From: CBDUBS01 sp965365445
Lineage (GTDB): Bacteria; Bacteroidota; Rhodothermia; Rhodothermales; DASSAV01
NCBI GenBank assembly: GCA_965365445.1
Contig: CBDUBS010000044.1
Span: forward strand, 1 to 23,588
Direction: 5' to 3'
Length of the DNA: 23,588 nt
Shown here: in pieces, positions 21,198 to 23,588 of the stretch
How positions within the stretch are numbered: the first letter of the stretch is position 1
Layout of the letters: every line of letters begins with the position of its first letter
The notes under the pieces: model-generated
What the model was told of the DNA's origin: nothing
Databases searched by the model: none
The model's input: the letters and a program-made list of their open reading frames with translations, nothing else
Position numbers and translations under genes: made by a program

Positions 21198-23546
21198 CTA
21201 TTCCTCATTTCGAGTCGCCGTTTCCCACAACCGATCCATGCCGCCCCCGGTCAGGGAGGGAGGAGCCGATTCGGGACCGGCGCCCCACGAAGGATTGGGG
21301 ACCGGCCCGAGCGTAAGCTCCAATCGGCCGCCTCTAAGCAGGTCGAAATGGCTGATCCAGGGTTGGTCGTACACTTTTCCATTCAAACGAGCCCGCTGGA
21401 TGTACCTGTTTTGGGCAGAGGCCCCCTTTCCCTCGATGGTAAAGGTCCGGCCGTTCTGTAAATGGAAGGTCACCCGCTCGAACGTAGGACTGCTGAGTAC
21501 GTAATACGGCGCTCCCGGCGCCACGGGATATAGCCCGACGGCGGCAAAAACATACCACGCCGACATTTGTCCCGCATCGTCGTTGCCGCTCAGGCCGCCC
21601 GGGCCCGCTCCGTATTCCTCCTCCATGATCTGCCGAACCCGCTGCTGGGTCTTCCAGGGCGCTCCTGCAAACGAGTACAGAAAGGCAATCTGGTGGCTCG
21701 GTTCGTTGCCGTGCCAGTACAGACCCTGCTCGAACAGGGTGTCGAGGCGCTCGACGAAAGCATTCCGCCCCCCGAGTCTGTCGATCAGTCCCTGGACGTC
21801 GTGGGGTACGAACCAGGTATAATGCCAGGGCGTGCCTTCCGTGATGTAGGTTTGCCTTTCCCGTGGATCGAACGGTTCGGCCCAGCGCCCGTCGGCATGT
21901 CGGCCCCGGACGAACCCGGTGGTGGTATCGAGGACGTGGCGATAGTTGGCGGCGCGGTCGAGGAGTTGCCGGTGCATTTCCTGCTCTCCCAGTTTGCGGG
22001 CAAATTGGGAAAGTGCAAAATCATCGAAAGCATATTCGAGCGTTCGGGATACCTGCTCGTTCTTGTGGAAGGCGTCAGTCACCGAGTCCTCTAACGGGAT
22101 GTAACCGTAGCGCAGGTACGAATCCAGCGCCCGCCGTCCCTTGCCGTCGATATACTCGTCTCGCTCCGCCACACGGGTGGCATTCTGCACCATGGCGGCG
22201 TACGCCTTCTCGGCATCGAACCCCCCGATTCCCTTGAGGTACGCATCGGCTACGATGGCTGTAGTGTGGTCGCCGATCATCGCTGATGTATAGTTGTTCC
22301 AGCAGGGGAAAATCGGCATCCATCCGCCCTGCTCGGCTTTAGCTACCAGCGACCGGACCATATCCGATGTGCGTTCCGGCTCCAGCAACGTCAGGAGAGG
22401 GTGCAAGGCCCGGAAGGTGTCCCAGGCAGAGAAGTCGTCGTAGTAAGTAAACCCCTCATTTTTTTGCACGCCGTAGTTGCCTGCGAACCGTGGATAGGAG
22501 CCGTCCGCGTCGCTGAACGTGCGCGGCAACAGCATGGCGTGGTAGAGCGCCGTATAGAACGGCGTCCGACCATCCGGTGGCCCGCCTTCCACCCGGATGC
22601 GCCCCAGGGCCTCGTTCCAGGCCGCTTCCGTCGCCGTCCGCACGGCTTCGAAACGCTTGTTGGCCGCGTCGGCCTCCAGATTGGCTCGGGCCTGCTCGAT
22701 GCTCGTGAACGAGGTGCCTACCGTGACCCCGGTTACAGAGTCGGCGCCGAGAGCGAGTTCTACCCATGCGGCGACCGGACCTCCTTCTCCCGATGCCTCG
22801 GCTATCCCGTCGGCAACCAGGGAATCCTTCCAGATGCCGAACGAGGAGAAGGGTTTGTCGAACCGCGCGACGAAATATCCGCTGAACCCGGCCGGTTGGC
22901 CCCAGCCCTGGTATATGCGATGCACCGGATTGTATCCGACGATCTCATTTCGTTCAGGCCGTATTTCCACGTACCCCTGCCCTTCGTCGCTGTTGGGCTG
23001 TAGCACGACGAAAGCCGGTTCATGCCGGGGAAAGGTGAATCGGAACATTCCCGTCCGCTCTGCCCCCGTCATTTCCGCCCGGATGCCGTACGAATCGAGC
23101 GTCACGGCATAGTAGGCCGGCGTGGTGATTTCGGTCGTATGCGAGAACCGTGACGCCCTCGCTGCCGGCGAAACGTGCAGGGCGCCGCTCATCGGCATGA
23201 GCGTTACGCTCCCATAGTCCTGCGTGCACGAACCGCTCATCCAGTGGCTGCCCCGAAAGCCCTGGATATGGTCGTCGTCGTAATAGTACGGCGAGAGGCA
23301 CTTTTGCTCCGAATCCCGGGTCTGGGGCGTCCAGCTCGTAAGGGCAAACGGCGTGCCTACCGCCGGGAACGTCTGTCCTTTCGGCTCATTGGCGAATTCG
23401 CTGTGCCGGCGGGCGCTCAGGGTCGTGCCCGGCGCCGTGCCGATCAGCGGATTGACATACCGGACCAGGTCCTCTTCTCCGGGATGGCAGGAGGACGCAA
23501 CCAGCCCCGTCGCCACCGCCGCCAGAAGCTTGAGGGTGCGGAGCAT
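21198..23546 (-). CDS. GH92 alpha-mannosidase lipoprotein
   Basis: The protein has 782 residues, typical for GH92, a calcium-dependent inverting exo-alpha-mannosidase family common in Bacteroidota. The signal MLRTLKLLAAVATGLVASSC has a lipobox with Cys20, followed by HPGEED; acidic residues just after the Cys suit export to the cell surface. The N-terminal beta domain starts with VNPLIGTAPGTT (31-42) and holds FRGSHWMSGSCTQDYG (97-112). The (alpha/alpha)6 catalytic part has YYDDFSAWDTFRALHP (368-383), TEGTPWHYTWFVPHD (569-583), HGNEPSHQIAFLYS (612-625) and GLSGNDDAGQMSAWYVF (651-667), blocks that carry the conserved acidic and calcium residues of the family. The linkage preference cannot be read from sequence. 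It would release mannose from glycans outside the cell. Confidence 0.94.
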   Translation of the reverse strand: MLRTLKLLAAVATGLVASSCHPGEEDLVRYVNPLIGTAPGTTLSARRHSEFANEPKGQTFPAVGTPFALTSWTPQTRDSEQKCLSPYYYDDDHIQGFRGSHWMSGSCTQDYGSVTLMPMSGALHVSPAARASRFSHTTEITTPAYYAVTLDSYGIRAEMTGAERTGMFRFTFPRHEPAFVVLQPNSDEGQGYVEIRPERNEIVGYNPVHRIYQGWGQPAGFSGYFVARFDKPFSSFGIWKDSLVADGIAEASGEGGPVAAWVELALGADSVTGVTVGTSFTSIEQARANLEADAANKRFEAVRTATEAAWNEALGRIRVEGGPPDGRTPFYTALYHAMLLPRTFSDADGSYPRFAGNYGVQKNEGFTYYDDFSAWDTFRALHPLLTLLEPERTSDMVRSLVAKAEQGGWMPIFPCWNNYTSAMIGDHTTAIVADAYLKGIGGFDAEKAYAAMVQNATRVAERDEYIDGKGRRALDSYLRYGYIPLEDSVTDAFHKNEQVSRTLEYAFDDFALSQFARKLGEQEMHRQLLDRAANYRHVLDTTTGFVRGRHADGRWAEPFDPRERQTYITEGTPWHYTWFVPHDVQGLIDRLGGRNAFVERLDTLFEQGLYWHGNEPSHQIAFLYSFAGAPWKTQQRVRQIMEEEYGAGPGGLSGNDDAGQMSAWYVFAAVGLYPVAPGAPYYVLSSPTFERVTFHLQNGRTFTIEGKGASAQNRYIQRARLNGKVYDQPWISHFDLLRGGRLELTLGPVPNPSWGAGPESAPPSLTGGGMDRLWETATRNEE

Positions 23547-23588
23547 AATCAGCCTGCTGTTTAACGGTCAGGATTAAACTGGAAGTAT

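Overview
The window looks like a piece of chromosome from a moderately GC-rich member of the Bacteroidota/Rhodothermota (Rhodothermales or a close relative). The clues are a TonB-dependent receptor followed by a DUF4249-type lipoprotein, an SDR-type threonine dehydrogenase paired with Kbl, a fused alpha/beta 2-oxoacid dehydrogenase E1, a GH92 lipoprotein, weak Shine-Dalgarno sites, and two exact TAnnTTTG promoter motifs of the Bacteroidetes kind. The assignment is an inference from gene content; no rRNA, tRNA, CRISPR array, intact insertion sequence or phage gene is visible.

Left part (1-5226, plus strand): the 3' end of a TonB-dependent receptor and a DUF4249-like lipoprotein form an outer-membrane pair. 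Then otsA, otsB and a SufE-like gene follow in a tightly overlapping set; otsAB makes trehalose by the phosphate route. The SufE-like gene ends tail to tail, with an 8-bp overlap, against kbl.

Middle-left (5219-9027, minus strand): a small secreted protein of unknown function, a NUDIX (CoA pyrophosphatase-like) gene, then tdh and kbl, which convert threonine to glycine and acetyl-CoA. A TAtcTTTG motif and an 18-bp palindrome lie in front of tdh.

Middle (9197-15196): an OmpR-type two-component pair (plus), a convergent small heat shock gene (minus), a 636-bp gap with no convincing gene, a TPR lipoprotein (plus), a good Rho-independent terminator, and a cystathionine gamma-synthase/lyase gene (plus).

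Right part (15275-23546, all minus; transcription order right to left): GH92 alpha-mannosidase lipoprotein, alanine racemase, a PhoB-like regulator, a PhoR-like kinase, and the fused E1 of a branched-chain 2-oxoacid or pyruvate dehydrogenase.

Most of the window is ordinary housekeeping and accessory metabolism. The part most worth a second look is the gap upstream of hsp20 (12013-12648). It holds a dense set of long perfect inverted repeats (12074-12231) that can form an 11-bp closing helix around a pseudoknot. Next to hsp20 is a short helix that would cover its ribosome binding site. These could be a regulatory leader, a small RNA, or a pair of operator palindromes.
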